Positions 20,568-31,035 of a stretch of DNA of 64,000 bases are shown here, piece by piece; within the stretch, counting starts at the first letter, position 1; each line of letters starts with the position of its first letter. This DNA comes from Acinetobacter silvestris (GTDB lineage Bacteria > Pseudomonadota > Gammaproteobacteria > Pseudomonadales > Moraxellaceae): assembly GCF_002135235.1 (NCBI RefSeq), contig NZ_NEGB01000001.1, positions 372,001 to 436,000 on the forward strand, written 5' to 3'. The translations under genes were made by a program, and so were the position numbers. The notes under the pieces are model-generated. The model made no database searches. It was given only the letters and a program-made list of their open reading frames with translations, and was not told the origin of the DNA.

Positions 20568-21557
20568 ATGAAAATTGATTATCTCCAAGCCTTAAAACGT
20601 GCCCATGAAGCACGTGGTGCTTGGATTTTACATGGTCAAGAACCTTTACTTGAACAAAACCTACTGGATACTTTTCGTAAAAGTTGGAATGTTCAAGAGG
20701 TTGAACGACAACGTTTTGATATTAGTAGTGTCAGTGACTGGAAAAATGTCTTTAACGCGTTAAATAGTTTATCTTTATTTTCACAACATCTTGCGATTGA
20801 AGTGCATGGCAATATTAAGCCTGATGCCAATGCCCTCAAATTATTAAAAAACTATATTCAGCATAATGAACATAATTTGCTGATGATCATTATGCCAAAG
20901 CAAGATAGCAGCAGTTTAAAGTCAGCTTTCTTTCAGGTGGTGGAAGCCAATGGTGTCGTGGTCGCTTTAACAGCCAACTATCCACAAGATCGTCAGCGTA
21001 TTTTAACCGTCGAAGCAGATAAACTTGGCATTCAACTCGAACAAGATGCTTGGTTATGGCTAGAGCAACATCATGAGCATAATCTGCTTGCTGCAAAAAA
21101 TAGCTTAATGCGTGTACACGACACCTTTCCAGATAATCCAATCATTAAAATTGAACATCTATACGAATGTTTACAAGATCAATCTCGCTATACAACTTTT
21201 GATTTAAGTGATGCTTTGATTGCTGGAAATCTAGTTCAAGCCACTAAGATTTTTCAATATTTAATCGCTTCGGGTGAACCAAATAGTTTAATTTTATGGA
21301 CGCTCAGCAAAGAAATGCGGTTACTAATGCAACTGTATGAACAACCCCAAAATGCTTTACAACTTGGCATCTGGAAAACTAAAATTTCCAATTATCAACA
21401 AGCCTTAAGGCGTTTACATCCCCAACATTTTTTAACTTGGCCACAACTTCTTTTACGTATAGACGCCGCAATTAAAGGCATGAGTCAAGAAAATGCCGAG
21501 CACTTGATTCTTCAATGTGTGGCTGAAATGTGTGGCAAAACCCTCTTTCCAGTATAA
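20568..21557 (+). CDS. holA: DNA polymerase III delta subunit
   Basis: HolA is the wrench of the clamp loader that opens the beta clamp. The 329-residue protein starts with MKIDYLQALKRAHEARGAWILHGQEPLLEQN, typical of the family, in which the Walker A motif is degenerate as expected for delta. It follows lptE after 18 bases, in the standard order. The C-terminal helical collar domain extends from about residue 210. It appears intact. Confidence 0.94.
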   Translation: MKIDYLQALKRAHEARGAWILHGQEPLLEQNLLDTFRKSWNVQEVERQRFDISSVSDWKNVFNALNSLSLFSQHLAIEVHGNIKPDANALKLLKNYIQHNEHNLLMIIMPKQDSSSLKSAFFQVVEANGVVVALTANYPQDRQRILTVEADKLGIQLEQDAWLWLEQHHEHNLLAAKNSLMRVHDTFPDNPIIKIEHLYECLQDQSRYTTFDLSDALIAGNLVQATKIFQYLIASGEPNSLILWTLSKEMRLLMQLYEQPQNALQLGIWKTKISNYQQALRRLHPQHFLTWPQLLLRIDAAIKGMSQENAEHLILQCVAEMCGKTLFPV

Positions 21558-21574
21558 CTACACTACCGCTTATT

Positions 21575-21593
21575 TAGAATAATTATCATTTCT
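21575..21593 (+). promoter_or_regulatory. Possible Fur-type site upstream of macABC
   Basis: Read on the minus strand the 19 bases contain ATGATAATTATT and match the Fur consensus at about 13 of 19 positions. The site ends 84 bases before the macA start; a TATAAT at 21635-21640 may be the -10 box. Because the area is AT-rich, a chance match is quite possible. Confidence 0.35.
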
Positions 21594-21677
21594 ATTTATT
21601 TAAAAAAATTCACGCTTTATCCTTAATTCACTCTTATAATTTGAACAATTTTTAATTCTGACTCGAACCACTTCGCT

Positions 21678-23042
21678 ATGCCAAAAATAAAACCAGCCAA
21701 AGTCATTCTAATCGTGGTCTGTATTGCCATTCTCGCCGCGCTTGCGTGGACATTCTTAAAACCTAAAAACGAAAAACCACAATACATTACTGCTGAAGTA
21801 ACCCGTAACGATCTAGAAGACTCAGTCTTAGCCACAGGTAATTTAGAAGCCACCAAAATGGTCAGTGTCGGCGCACAGGTTTCCGGTCAAGTCAAAAAAA
21901 TGTATGTCAAATTAGGCGATCAAGTGAAACAAGGTCAGCTGATTGCACAAATTGACTCAGTTCGTCAGCACAATGATTTAAAAACGGCTGAAGCTAGCAT
22001 TAAAAACCAACAAGCACAATTGGCAGTCAAACAAGCCAATTTAGCCAAATTTGAAGCAGAATATACACGCCAACAAGCCATGTATGCTCAAGATGCAACT
22101 TCTAGAGCTGAACTAGAATCTGCCTTAGCAAGTTATAAAACAGCACAGGCTGATATTGCTGCGATTAACGCACAAATTGAACAATCTCGGTTAACCTTAG
22201 CCACCTCACAAGAAAATTTGGGTTATACCCAAATTATGGCACCAATTGATGGAACTGTGGTTGCGATTGTGACTGAAGAAGGTCAAACCGTGAATGCCAA
22301 TCAAAGTGCACCAACCATCGTAAAATTAGCCAAATTAGACACCATGACCATCAAAGCTCAGATTTCCGAAGCGGATGTCATGAAAGTTCAGGAAGGACAA
22401 AAGGTTTATTTCACAACTTTAGGCGATAGTGAGAAAAAACGTTATGCGACTTTACGTCAAGTTGAGCCTGCACCCGATTCCATTAATAATGAAACCAATA
22501 ACAACTCCTCATCATCAAATACCGCTATTTACTACAATGCTTTATTTGATATACCGAATGAAGATGGCAAGTTACGTATCGATATGACAGCTCAGGTTTA
22601 TATTATTTTAGCTGAAGCTAAAAATGTGCTGACCATTCCTTCCTCAGCCTTACAGAAATCGAATCGTCCAAAACGTGGCAACAGTAATACCGCATCGGCT
22701 GCTGGTCAAAATTCAGGAAAAAATCAATCTGCCGGAAGTCACTCACAGCAAAAAGACAACAAAGATATGGCTCAAAATAGTGATCGTCCACAACGCCTAG
22801 AACTGAATGCGGATGAAAAAGCCTTAATTGATCAAGGCAAGGCTTCTCTAGCCATTGTGCGAGTACTACCAGAAGATGCTACACCACTGCGCAAACAAGT
22901 CCTCATTGGACTCAACAATCGTGTCACAGCACAAGTACTCCGTGGTTTAGCCCAAGGTGAACAAGTCATTATTGCTGATGCTTCAGATACATCGAATGAT
23001 TCTGCAAAACGTAGCAATAAAAATAGCGCAATGAGATTTTAA
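21678..23042 (+). CDS. macA: MacA-type periplasmic adaptor of an ABC efflux pump
   Basis: MacA-type adaptors link an inner-membrane ABC transporter to an outer-membrane channel. This 454-residue protein has an N-terminal membrane anchor (about 7-26), a lipoyl/barrel-sandwich region ([30 protein letters not shown]), a coiled-coil hairpin (about 95-180) and beta-barrel and membrane-proximal domains. A low-complexity insert rich in Ser, Asn, Gln, Gly and Lys at about 325-375 makes it longer than E. coli MacA (371). macB starts 2 bases after its stop, so the genes are coupled. Confidence 0.9.
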   Translation: MPKIKPAKVILIVVCIAILAALAWTFLKPKNEKPQYITAEVTRNDLEDSVLATGNLEATKMVSVGAQVSGQVKKMYVKLGDQVKQGQLIAQIDSVRQHNDLKTAEASIKNQQAQLAVKQANLAKFEAEYTRQQAMYAQDATSRAELESALASYKTAQADIAAINAQIEQSRLTLATSQENLGYTQIMAPIDGTVVAIVTEEGQTVNANQSAPTIVKLAKLDTMTIKAQISEADVMKVQEGQKVYFTTLGDSEKKRYATLRQVEPAPDSINNETNNNSSSSNTAIYYNALFDIPNEDGKLRIDMTAQVYIILAEAKNVLTIPSSALQKSNRPKRGNSNTASAAGQNSGKNQSAGSHSQQKDNKDMAQNSDRPQRLELNADEKALIDQGKASLAIVRVLPEDATPLRKQVLIGLNNRVTAQVLRGLAQGEQVIIADASDTSNDSAKRSNKNSAMRF

Positions 23043-23044
23043 GC

Positions 23045-25027
23045 ATGGATCAGAACAAACAACCTCTGCTCGAGGTCAGCAATCTGATTCGTGAATTCCC
23101 TGCGGGCGAATCGACGATTCAGATTCTAAAGAGCATTGATTTAAAAATTTATGCAGGCGAGCTGGTGGCGATTGTCGGTCAATCTGGTTCAGGTAAATCA
23201 ACCTTAATGAATATTTTAGGTTGTTTAGATAAACCAACGTCTGGCAGCTATAAAGTGAATGGTCGGGAGACAGGAAAACTTGAACCCGATGAACTCGCAC
23301 ATTTACGTCGTGAATATTTTGGCTTTATCTTTCAACGTTATCATTTATTAGGCGATTTAACGGCAGCAGGCAACGTCGAAGTGCCTGCAATTTATGCAGG
23401 TGTAGATCCCAATGCACGTCACAAGCGCTCGCATGAAATTCTGACCGATCTTGGTTTAGCTGAAAAAACCCAAAATCGTCCCAATCAGCTTTCTGGTGGT
23501 CAGCAACAACGTGTCTCCATTGCTCGTGCACTGATGAATGGCGGTGACGTCATTCTCGCCGATGAGCCAACAGGTGCATTAGATAAAAATAGTGGCGTAG
23601 AAGTGATCCGTATTTTACGTGAGCTGAATGCCAAAGGTCATACCATCATTTTGGTTACACATGATATGAATGTCGCCAAAAATGCGACGCGTATTATTGA
23701 AATCAGTGATGGGAATATTATTGCGGATAAGCCGAATACGCCAGAAACCAATGACATTATTGATATTGGTACTGATCTAGACAATGCCAAAAAGCAGAAA
23801 AAATCTTCTGCGTGGCGTTCGGCACTGGATCGTTTTGGTGAAGCATTTAACATGGCTTTACTTGCGATGAATGCACACCGCATGCGTACATTTTTAACCA
23901 TGTTGGGGATTATTATTGGGATTGCCTCAGTGGTATCCGTTGTCGCTCTCGGCAATGGTTCACAGAAACAAATTTTAGAAAATATTAGCAGCTTAGGCAC
24001 CAACACCATTACTGTATTTCAAGGTCGAGGTTTTGGTGATAACTCAAAAACGGCACAGGCCAAAACACTCATACCCGCTGATGCTGAGGCTTTAGCAGAA
24101 CAACCCTACGTAGAAAGTGTCAGCCCTTCAGTCAACACCAATGTCACAGCACGTTATAAAGATACCGAAGCAGCGACCACAGTGAATGGAGTCGGCGCTG
24201 ACTTTTTTAATGTGCGTGGTCTGACTTTTGAGTCTGGACAAGCTTTTGATAAACAAAGTGTCTTGCAACGCGCTCAAGATGTCGTGATTGATTCCAATAC
24301 CAAAAGGACCCTTTTTGCGGATGGCACAGATCCTTTAGGCAAAGTCATTTTATTAGGTAATGTCCCAAGTCGTATTATTGGTGTAACCGATGTGCAGAAA
24401 GGCATGATGGGCAACTCGGATAGCCTCAACGTATATTTGCCCTACTCCACCGTCATGAGCCGTATGTTAGGCCAAGCGAATGTCCGAAATATCATTGTGC
24501 GAATCAAAGATGAATATCCCAGTGCTGCAGCTGAAAATGCAATTTTAGCCTTGCTCGAACAACGGCATGGTGCACAGGATGTCTTTACCCAAAATTCGGA
24601 CAGTATTCGTGAAACCATTGAACAAACCACAGCAACCATGACGTTATTGGTTTCAGCGATTGCGGTGATTTCTCTCGTTGTCGGGGGTATTGGCGTGATG
24701 AACATCATGCTGGTTTCGGTGACTGAACGAACGCAAGAGATTGGGGTTCGTATGGCAGTTGGTGCACGTCAAAGTGATATCCTGCAACAGTTTCTCATTG
24801 AAGCGATTTTGGTCTGTATTTTGGGCGGCATTCTCGGAGTTTTACTCTCTTTAGGCATTGGGCAAATTATCGGTCACTTTGCCAAAGGTACTTTCCAAAT
24901 GGCCTATTCCAGTACCTCAATTATTGCTGCTTTTGTATGCTCAACCTTAATTGGTGTCATCTTTGGTTTTATCCCAGCGCGCAATGCAGCACAACTCGAC
25001 CCTGTCGATGCGTTATCACGAGAATAA
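23045..25027 (+). CDS. macB: MacB-type ABC transporter, fused ATPase and permease
   Basis: The 660-residue protein has an N-terminal ATPase with Walker [10 protein letters not shown] (45-53), signature [15 protein letters not shown] and Walker [13 protein letters not shown], then a MacB-type membrane part: one helix near 285-305, a large periplasmic domain, and three helices near the C-terminus (about 545-650). MacB drives efflux of macrolides, lipopeptides, haem precursors or siderophores by mechanotransmission. It lies in a tight operon with the adaptor and outer-membrane lipoprotein. The substrate is not evident. Confidence 0.93.
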   Translation: MDQNKQPLLEVSNLIREFPAGESTIQILKSIDLKIYAGELVAIVGQSGSGKSTLMNILGCLDKPTSGSYKVNGRETGKLEPDELAHLRREYFGFIFQRYHLLGDLTAAGNVEVPAIYAGVDPNARHKRSHEILTDLGLAEKTQNRPNQLSGGQQQRVSIARALMNGGDVILADEPTGALDKNSGVEVIRILRELNAKGHTIILVTHDMNVAKNATRIIEISDGNIIADKPNTPETNDIIDIGTDLDNAKKQKKSSAWRSALDRFGEAFNMALLAMNAHRMRTFLTMLGIIIGIASVVSVVALGNGSQKQILENISSLGTNTITVFQGRGFGDNSKTAQAKTLIPADAEALAEQPYVESVSPSVNTNVTARYKDTEAATTVNGVGADFFNVRGLTFESGQAFDKQSVLQRAQDVVIDSNTKRTLFADGTDPLGKVILLGNVPSRIIGVTDVQKGMMGNSDSLNVYLPYSTVMSRMLGQANVRNIIVRIKDEYPSAAAENAILALLEQRHGAQDVFTQNSDSIRETIEQTTATMTLLVSAIAVISLVVGGIGVMNIMLVSVTERTQEIGVRMAVGARQSDILQQFLIEAILVCILGGILGVLLSLGIGQIIGHFAKGTFQMAYSSTSIIAAFVCSTLIGVIFGFIPARNAAQLDPVDALSRE

Positions 25028-25036
25028 GGAATGGAT

Positions 25037-26440
25037 ATGCAATTACATTTAAGCAAGCTTGCAAGTGCCTTGATTCTCAGTAGCGCATTGGTTGGATGTG
25101 CAGCTGTCGTCAAAACTCCCTACCAAGCACCGAGTATAGAAATCCCCAACAATTTCGCCTATCAAAAAGCGAACACTAAACAAGTCCAAGTCGATATCTA
25201 TGCTGATCAATGGTGGTCATTATTTGATGATGTGCAACTGAATCAATTAGTGAATCAAGTTATTGAAAAAAATACGGATCTTGCTATCGCAGGCATTAAT
25301 TTACAACAAGCCCGCTTAAGAGCTGGCTTAGCACAAAATCAACAAGGTATTCGGATCAACTCGAACGTTTCAACTGGGCACAATGTTGACTTACATTCAG
25401 GTGACAATTCATCTAAAGGCGTCTCACTCAATGCTGGTGTCAGTTATGAAGTGGATTTGTTTGGCAAACTAGCTCGACAGACTGAAGCCAGTAAATGGGA
25501 GGCTTTAGCGACTGAACAAGATTTACAAGCCACGGGGCAAAGCCTGATCGCGACAACTGCAAATTTGTATTGGCAATTGGGTTATTTAAATGAACGCTAC
25601 AGTACTGCTCAGCAAAGTTTAACAACCACACAAAAACTGTATGAATTGATTCGCATACAATATCGTGCAGGAGCAGTTTCAGGTTTAGATTTAACTCAAG
25701 CTGAACAATCGGTACAAAGTCAAAAAGCCAGTTTAAGTCAAATTGATCAACAACGTATTGAAGCACGTACTGCCTTAGCCGTTTTATTACAGCTTCCAGT
25801 ACAGCAGCTAAATATTCAAGAACCGCAAGTTCTACCGCGTATTCATCTACCGAATATTGCAGCAGGTTTACCCGCAGAATTACTGTCCCGTCGTCCTGAT
25901 TTACGTGCAGCGGAATTACGGTTACGTAAATCACTGGCCAATAAAGATGCCACCAAAGCCAGTTATTATCCTTCAATTAACTTAACTGGCAATTTAGGTT
26001 CGAGCAGTACCTCTTTAACTCAGTTATTACAAAATCCAGCCCTTTCTTTGGGTGCAAGTCTAAGTCTGCCTTTTCTACAATATAATGATATGAAAAAAGA
26101 TATTCAGATTAGTGACTTGGACTATGCAAAAAGCATTATTCAATATCGTCAAACGCTCTATCAGGCTTTTGCAGACACTGAAAATGCACTGTCAAATAGA
26201 ACTGCACTAGATAAGCAAGTGACATTACAACAACGTAATTTAGAGCTAGCTGAAAAGACTGAGCAGCTCACTCAAGTTCGTTATAAAAATGGAGCTATTG
26301 CTTTGAAAAACCTCTTAGATGCGCAAGAAACCACGCGGAATGCACGTTTAAGTTTAGTACAAACCAAGCAAAACCAATACAATGCCTATGTGACATTGAT
26401 GCAAGCCTTAGGCGGTAGCCCAATCAAGCAACTGCCATAA
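25037..26440 (+). CDS. NodT/TolC-family outer-membrane efflux lipoprotein
   Basis: This is the outer-membrane channel of the MacAB system. From ATG 25037 it has 467 residues, a lipoprotein signal with LVGCA (Cys20 predicted lipidated), and two outer-membrane-efflux repeats (about 60-245 and 265-460), including the PAELLSRRPDLRAAELRL segment typical of the NodT group. An in-frame ATG at 25031 directly abuts the AAGGA site, so the second ATG, 6 bases after it, is preferred. An outer-membrane partner in the same operon resembles PvdRT-OpmQ rather than the E. coli macAB locus, which uses a distant TolC. Confidence 0.9.
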   Translation: MQLHLSKLASALILSSALVGCAAVVKTPYQAPSIEIPNNFAYQKANTKQVQVDIYADQWWSLFDDVQLNQLVNQVIEKNTDLAIAGINLQQARLRAGLAQNQQGIRINSNVSTGHNVDLHSGDNSSKGVSLNAGVSYEVDLFGKLARQTEASKWEALATEQDLQATGQSLIATTANLYWQLGYLNERYSTAQQSLTTTQKLYELIRIQYRAGAVSGLDLTQAEQSVQSQKASLSQIDQQRIEARTALAVLLQLPVQQLNIQEPQVLPRIHLPNIAAGLPAELLSRRPDLRAAELRLRKSLANKDATKASYYPSINLTGNLGSSSTSLTQLLQNPALSLGASLSLPFLQYNDMKKDIQISDLDYAKSIIQYRQTLYQAFADTENALSNRTALDKQVTLQQRNLELAEKTEQLTQVRYKNGAIALKNLLDAQETTRNARLSLVQTKQNQYNAYVTLMQALGGSPIKQLP

Positions 26441-26483
26441 AGCTTGAATAAATTTAAGTGAACATTGTTAAATTTATTCTATA

Positions 26484-26517
26484 AAAAAAGAGCCTTTTAA
26501 TCGGCTCTTTTTTTTTA
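26484..26517. terminator. Bidirectional terminator between the efflux operon and the RRM gene
   Basis: AAAGAGCC and GGCTCTTT flank an 8-base loop. There is a long T-run on the plus strand and an A-run on the other side that serves as T-run for the minus strand. Confidence 0.88.
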
Positions 26518-26772
26518 TTATTTCGCTTCAGGTTTATCTTCTACAGCTTTAACACGAATACCATGTCCATGTAAGCGCAATGTATTTAAGCCTTTAATCG
26601 CTTTCACTGCTTCACGACCATTTGGCATGTCTACAAATGCAAACCCTTTCGATTTACCTGTTGCAGCATCTAAAACCACGGTACATGATTTCACTGTACC
26701 GTATGCTTTAAACAATTCCAGTAGCTCTGCTTCAGTGACTGTACGCTCTAAACTGCGAACTAAAATTTTCAT
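26518..26772 (-). CDS. Single-RRM RNA-binding protein
   Basis: The 84-residue protein is one RNA-recognition motif. RNP2 is seen as ILVRSL (3-8) and RNP1 as KGFAFVDM (about 43-50), with the usual beta-alpha-beta-beta-alpha-beta spacing. Such small RRM proteins occur widely in Proteobacteria and cyanobacteria and are often linked to cold or stress responses. No target can be inferred. The gene ends at the bidirectional terminator. Confidence 0.88.
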   Translation of the reverse strand: MKILVRSLERTVTEAELLELFKAYGTVKSCTVVLDAATGKSKGFAFVDMPNGREAVKAIKGLNTLRLHGHGIRVKAVEDKPEAK

Positions 26773-26863
26773 TTTACAACCTTAAAAATATAAAATAGAC
26801 AATAAACATCAAAAAGCACTCGCCTACTCTACTTTTTGAATGAAAACACAAGATAGCTCTAGT

Positions 26864-28855
26864 TTAATCGAGATCGATACCAAAATCTAAATTAATCGAC
26901 TGACGCTCAATTAAAGCGCTTTTGACGGTCTGTTGACGTGGTTTGTAATGCGTTTCAGAGGTACATAAATTTCGAGCTAAACCATTCAAAAAATAACTTT
27001 CAATCGTTCGACCTTGTTCATCCACTTGATCTTTAGCCCACAAATTTAAATTTTGTTTCGTCAAAATCAACTCATTTTGCGCACGGGTTAAAGCGACATA
27101 CAACACCCGACGCTCTTCTTCGACTTCATCAAAATTGCCTTGTGCACGTGCATGTGGATATTGACCAGCCGAGACATTGGCGACATAACAAACTTTTTGC
27201 TCCGTGCCTTTAGCCGAGTGAATGGTGATAAGCGTGACCACATCATCTTGAGCTTGACGCTCAATTTCACTGATTGAGACAGGATCAAGTACATACTCTT
27301 CTAAAAACTCACCAAGTTGTTGATGCTTAGCCGCTAACTGTTTGACTAAATCAAAATCACTGACCCGTTTTGACCATTCTTTTTTGGCATAATTCTCTTC
27401 AAGCTGTGTCAATAATGCTTCAACACCCAATTTCACACACGCTGCTACTTCATGCTTGAGTACACTCATTTGCTTCATGATCAACAGCGTATTTTCAGGA
27501 ATTCGACCAAATTTCTCCAGCTTTTCCAGCATTCGCTCTAAATCAGGTTCACCTAACAATTGATGTGATAACTTACTAGCACTGACATCACCGACACCAT
27601 TCCAGAGCGTTAAAAAACGCATCCAAGCAATATCATCCAATGGATTGGCAATCACACGCAGTAAACTGAGTAAATCTTTCACATGCGCGGTTTCAAGTAA
27701 CTTCATACCACCAATGAAACGATATGGCACATTGGCTTGAATAAATGCTGCCTCGATATGTCGTGCGGCAAAACTGGAACGTACCAACACCATATGTTCA
27801 TGCCATGCAGAACCTTGCAGAAAATGACGTTCTTTAATATCGATAGCAATCCATTTGGCTTCATCAAACTCATTCGGGAAAATATGCAAGCGTGGTTTGA
27901 TGCCCTCTCCACGATAAGCTTCTAAATGCTTATCGTAAGTAATTTCACTTTGATCAAGCAGCCAATTGGATAGATCTAAAATTTCTTGGGTTGAACGATA
28001 ATTTTTTTCCAATTTAAAAATCTGTGCCTCAGGCACACGCTCTTTAAAATGATGAATATTTTCAAAATCTGCGCCACGGAAACCATAAATCGATTGCGCA
28101 TCATCGCCCACACAAAATAAATGGGTTTTATCTTTTAAAGGGTCTAACAATGCCCATTGCAAGGGATTGGTATCCTGCATTTCATCCACCAGCATATGCT
28201 GACACAATGATGCGACATAATCGACCAATCCATCCGATTGTGCTAAAGCTGAGGCAACCACAGCTAAAATATCATCATAATCTAAGAAGCAACGTGCTTG
28301 TTTACGTGCCTCGTACTCTTTCATGATTTCTGCAATTTGATCTTTATGATCCAAAAATTCAGGGAGTTGTTTTTCTAAAGCAAGGCTCAATTTTTGATGG
28401 GTATTTCGTGCAAAAGAATAAAGATCACACAGTTCTTTCGGCTTGGGTAAAGCATTTGGATTATTTTTATCATCTTTACCGCGAATTAGGCGGAACATCA
28501 TCAACTGATCATCACGATCAATAATCGAGAATTGCTCTAAACCAAATGCTTTCGGCACACGGCGTAGTAAATACATACAAAAAGTATGAAACGTCGATGC
28601 GCGTAAACCTTTAGCTTGATCACCTAAAGCCAATTCTACTCGTGCCACAATTTCGCTGGCTGAACGACGGGTAAAAGTCAGAATTTGGATCTGGTTGGCT
28701 GGAACGCCTTGATCAATCAGATAGGCAGCACGGGCGACGATGGTTTTGGTCTTGCCACAGCCTGCACCTGCAAGGACCAAGCTATGTTTTGCTTGCGTGA
28801 TTGCGGCTTGCTTTTGTTGAGGGTTTAATTCATCAATTAGGCTGGCTAAACTCAT
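26864..28855 (-). CDS. UvrD/Rep-type superfamily I DNA helicase
   Basis: The 663-residue protein shows all main SF1A motifs: Walker A GAGCGKT (30-36, with Cys in place of the frequent Ser), motif II VDEMQDTN, motif III GDDAQSIYGFRGAD, motif IV LEKNYRS, motif V TIHSAKGTEQ and motif VI VLYVALTRAQ. It probably unwinds DNA with 3'-5' polarity in repair or replication restart. UvrD and Rep are usually longer than 665 residues, so this is a separate paralogue. The frame opens with GTG at 28861; the ATG two codons later was preferred. Confidence 0.88.
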   Translation of the reverse strand: MSLASLIDELNPQQKQAAITQAKHSLVLAGAGCGKTKTIVARAAYLIDQGVPANQIQILTFTRRSASEIVARVELALGDQAKGLRASTFHTFCMYLLRRVPKAFGLEQFSIIDRDDQLMMFRLIRGKDDKNNPNALPKPKELCDLYSFARNTHQKLSLALEKQLPEFLDHKDQIAEIMKEYEARKQARCFLDYDDILAVVASALAQSDGLVDYVASLCQHMLVDEMQDTNPLQWALLDPLKDKTHLFCVGDDAQSIYGFRGADFENIHHFKERVPEAQIFKLEKNYRSTQEILDLSNWLLDQSEITYDKHLEAYRGEGIKPRLHIFPNEFDEAKWIAIDIKERHFLQGSAWHEHMVLVRSSFAARHIEAAFIQANVPYRFIGGMKLLETAHVKDLLSLLRVIANPLDDIAWMRFLTLWNGVGDVSASKLSHQLLGEPDLERMLEKLEKFGRIPENTLLIMKQMSVLKHEVAACVKLGVEALLTQLEENYAKKEWSKRVSDFDLVKQLAAKHQQLGEFLEEYVLDPVSISEIERQAQDDVVTLITIHSAKGTEQKVCYVANVSAGQYPHARAQGNFDEVEEERRVLYVALTRAQNELILTKQNLNLWAKDQVDEQGRTIESYFLNGLARNLCTSETHYKPRQQTVKSALIERQSINLDFGIDLD

Positions 28856-29096
28856 TTTCACTCATCATTTTGTGGATGAGGCGTAGTTTAACAAAACTCT
28901 CCCATCAAAACTGAGTTTATCCACCAGTAGAATTAATTATCCGCAATGAGTACCATTATCTAATGGAGCAAATGACCGATATAACCCTGTTGAACCGAAA
29001 TTACAAAAACCAATTACTTAGCAACAAAAGCTTTTTATTACTTTTAACTTTAAAAAGTAAAACCATTATCTAAGACTGATTATTCTAATTCTAAAA

Positions 29097-30227
29097 TTAT
29101 AAAAGCCGCGCAATATTCTCACAGGTTCTTTCCAAATTTCTCTCGCCATTTTTTAATACAGTTTGCAAATCACATGCACCATCGACTATACCAAAGATTG
29201 CAGTAAAACCTTCGTCATATAATTCCTCAACACCTTCACCAATATAACCGGCACAAGCAATTACAGGTTTATTCAATCGCTTTGCAACTTGTGCAACACC
29301 AAATGGTGTTTTGCCAAACTTGGTCTGAAAGTCGATACCGCCCTCACCCGTAAAAACATAATCAGCTTGTGCAATTTTTTCAGCAAGCCTAATTTCTTCA
29401 ATGACAATTTCCACACCCGAACGAATCTTTGCACCTGCAAACGCCATTAAGCCAAAGCCTAATCCACCTGCTGCACCAGCCCCAGCTACATTTTGAATAT
29501 TCAATCCCAATTGTTGTTCAACCACATTCGCAAAATGTGCGAGATTTTGATCCAATTGCAACACCATTTCAATTGTTGCACCTTTTTGTGGCCCAAAGAC
29601 ATAAGAAGCCCCATTCTCTCCACATAAGGGATTATTCACATCACTGGCAATGATGATCTCCGTCTGCTTTAACTGAGGGTCTAATCCTGAAGTATCCATG
29701 GTTTTTATGTGATGCAGTTGCCCACCACCTACAGCAACCTCACCACCATTCGCATCATAAAACTTTGCACCTAAAGCCTGTGCCATACCTGCACCTGCAT
29801 CATTGGTGACACTACCGCCTAAACCTATAATAATTTTAGCTACACCATAATCCAAAGCAGCCTTAATCATTTCGCCCGTACCAAAAGTGCTGGTGAACAA
29901 CGGATTCCGCTGTGAATTTTCTAACAAATGAATACCATTGGCTTTAGCCATTTCAATTACGGCTGTTCGACCATCATCCATGAGCCCAAAATAGGTTTGG
30001 ACTTTTTGAGTTCGCACTGGGCCTGTGACTTCAATATCAATTTTATGACCATGCTTTGCAGCCACTAATGTATCAACCGTTCCCTCACCACCATCCGCCA
30101 TAGGTACGTGAATAAACTGAGCATCCTTAAACACTTTTTGAATGCCACGCTGCATCGCTAGACAGGCCTGTTCAGCACTCATACTTTCTTTAAAGGAATC
30201 TGGTGCAAGGACAAAAACTTTAGACAT
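29097..30227 (-). CDS. Glycerate kinase (GarK/GlxK type)
   Basis: Glycerate kinase phosphorylates D-glycerate to 2-phosphoglycerate, feeding glyoxylate or glucarate breakdown into glycolysis. From ATG 30227 the protein has 376 residues and starts MSKVFVLAPDSFKESMSAEQ, the family N-terminus. Conserved segments include MADGGEGTVD and GLGGSVTNDAGAGMAQALGAKF. The open frame continues 39 codons upstream with a hydrophobic stretch unrelated to the family, so the later start was chosen. No pathway partners (GarR, Gcl, Hyi) are adjacent. Confidence 0.93.
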   Translation of the reverse strand: MSKVFVLAPDSFKESMSAEQACLAMQRGIQKVFKDAQFIHVPMADGGEGTVDTLVAAKHGHKIDIEVTGPVRTQKVQTYFGLMDDGRTAVIEMAKANGIHLLENSQRNPLFTSTFGTGEMIKAALDYGVAKIIIGLGGSVTNDAGAGMAQALGAKFYDANGGEVAVGGGQLHHIKTMDTSGLDPQLKQTEIIIASDVNNPLCGENGASYVFGPQKGATIEMVLQLDQNLAHFANVVEQQLGLNIQNVAGAGAAGGLGFGLMAFAGAKIRSGVEIVIEEIRLAEKIAQADYVFTGEGGIDFQTKFGKTPFGVAQVAKRLNKPVIACAGYIGEGVEELYDEGFTAIFGIVDGACDLQTVLKNGERNLERTCENIARLL

Positions 30228-30344
30228 AAGACTTTCAACTTCTCCCATAAAAGAACAAAAACAGAAAATTAAATAATATTTATACAAATATACAAAAAGG
30301 AGCGCAATCAATGCACTCCTTCGCTTTATAACAGCATTAAACAC

Positions 30345-30914
30345 TTACGCGTCTGCTGAACTCGGTGGAATTTTTTTAATGGCAGCCGCGAAAGTAAGAT
30401 AATTCACGCCTTGAAATAAAATATCCACTGCTAAAAACAAACCCAGTACCCAAAATGGTGAATCAGGTGAAGCCAAAATAATCGCACCGGTTGCCAAGGT
30501 TAATAGCCCTGAAAATAAGGTCCACCCCCAACCAGAAATCGGTTTTAACATAAATGCATTAATAATCCGAATAAACCCAGCGATGAGTAAGGCTATCGCC
30601 AACAAACTGGTTAAAACAATCGCAGTTTTAATCGGTGAGGTAAAGGCATAATAACCTGCGACCCAATATAAAATCCCAAAAAGTGCCCAAAACCAGCGAT
30701 ACCCACCGTCAAAAATTTTAAATGCAGCAATTAAGTGTAGTGCGCCACCGATCATCATTAGCACACCAAATAACACCACTGCGGTTAGTGTAGCCACGCT
30801 TAGTGAAGCCAATAAAATAATACCAAAAACCACCAATATTATTCCAATTAACAAATACCACTTACGATTCTCATGTAATTGATGACGAACTAAATCATTT
30901 CCCACGGTGCGCAT
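30345..30914 (-). CDS. HdeD-family (DUF308) membrane protein
   Basis: The 189-residue protein is made of about six hydrophobic helices arranged in pairs with short Gly-rich turns, as in HdeD. HdeD in E. coli is linked to acid resistance at high cell density, but the general family role is unknown. The ATG at 30914 follows GAAGAGAAG; an upstream ATG 8 codons earlier (30938) lacks a ribosome-binding site. It precedes the glycerate kinase gene in the same direction, with a 117-base gap. Confidence 0.85.
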   Translation of the reverse strand: MRTVGNDLVRHQLHENRKWYLLIGIILVVFGIILLASLSVATLTAVVLFGVLMMIGGALHLIAAFKIFDGGYRWFWALFGILYWVAGYYAFTSPIKTAIVLTSLLAIALLIAGFIRIINAFMLKPISGWGWTLFSGLLTLATGAIILASPDSPFWVLGLFLAVDILFQGVNYLTFAAAIKKIPPSSADA

Positions 30915-31035
30915 ATTCTTCTCTTCATTGTTATTCAATATATTTTTATTGTTATTTGAATATAAAAGTTTGTCTGTATAAGAACTGCATCAAAAGTTAT
31001 GTGGATAAGTATCAAATTATCCACATGCAGCCAAA

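Noticed and set aside
25440-25976. 178-codon open frame opposite the outer-membrane lipoprotein gene
   Set aside because: It is antisense to a well-supported gene and its sequence shows no domain; the length follows from the codon use of the real gene.
26864-28855. Cys in the helicase Walker A (GAGCGKT) as a sign of inactivity
   Set aside because: The variable position of the motif tolerates Cys, and all other helicase motifs are intact.
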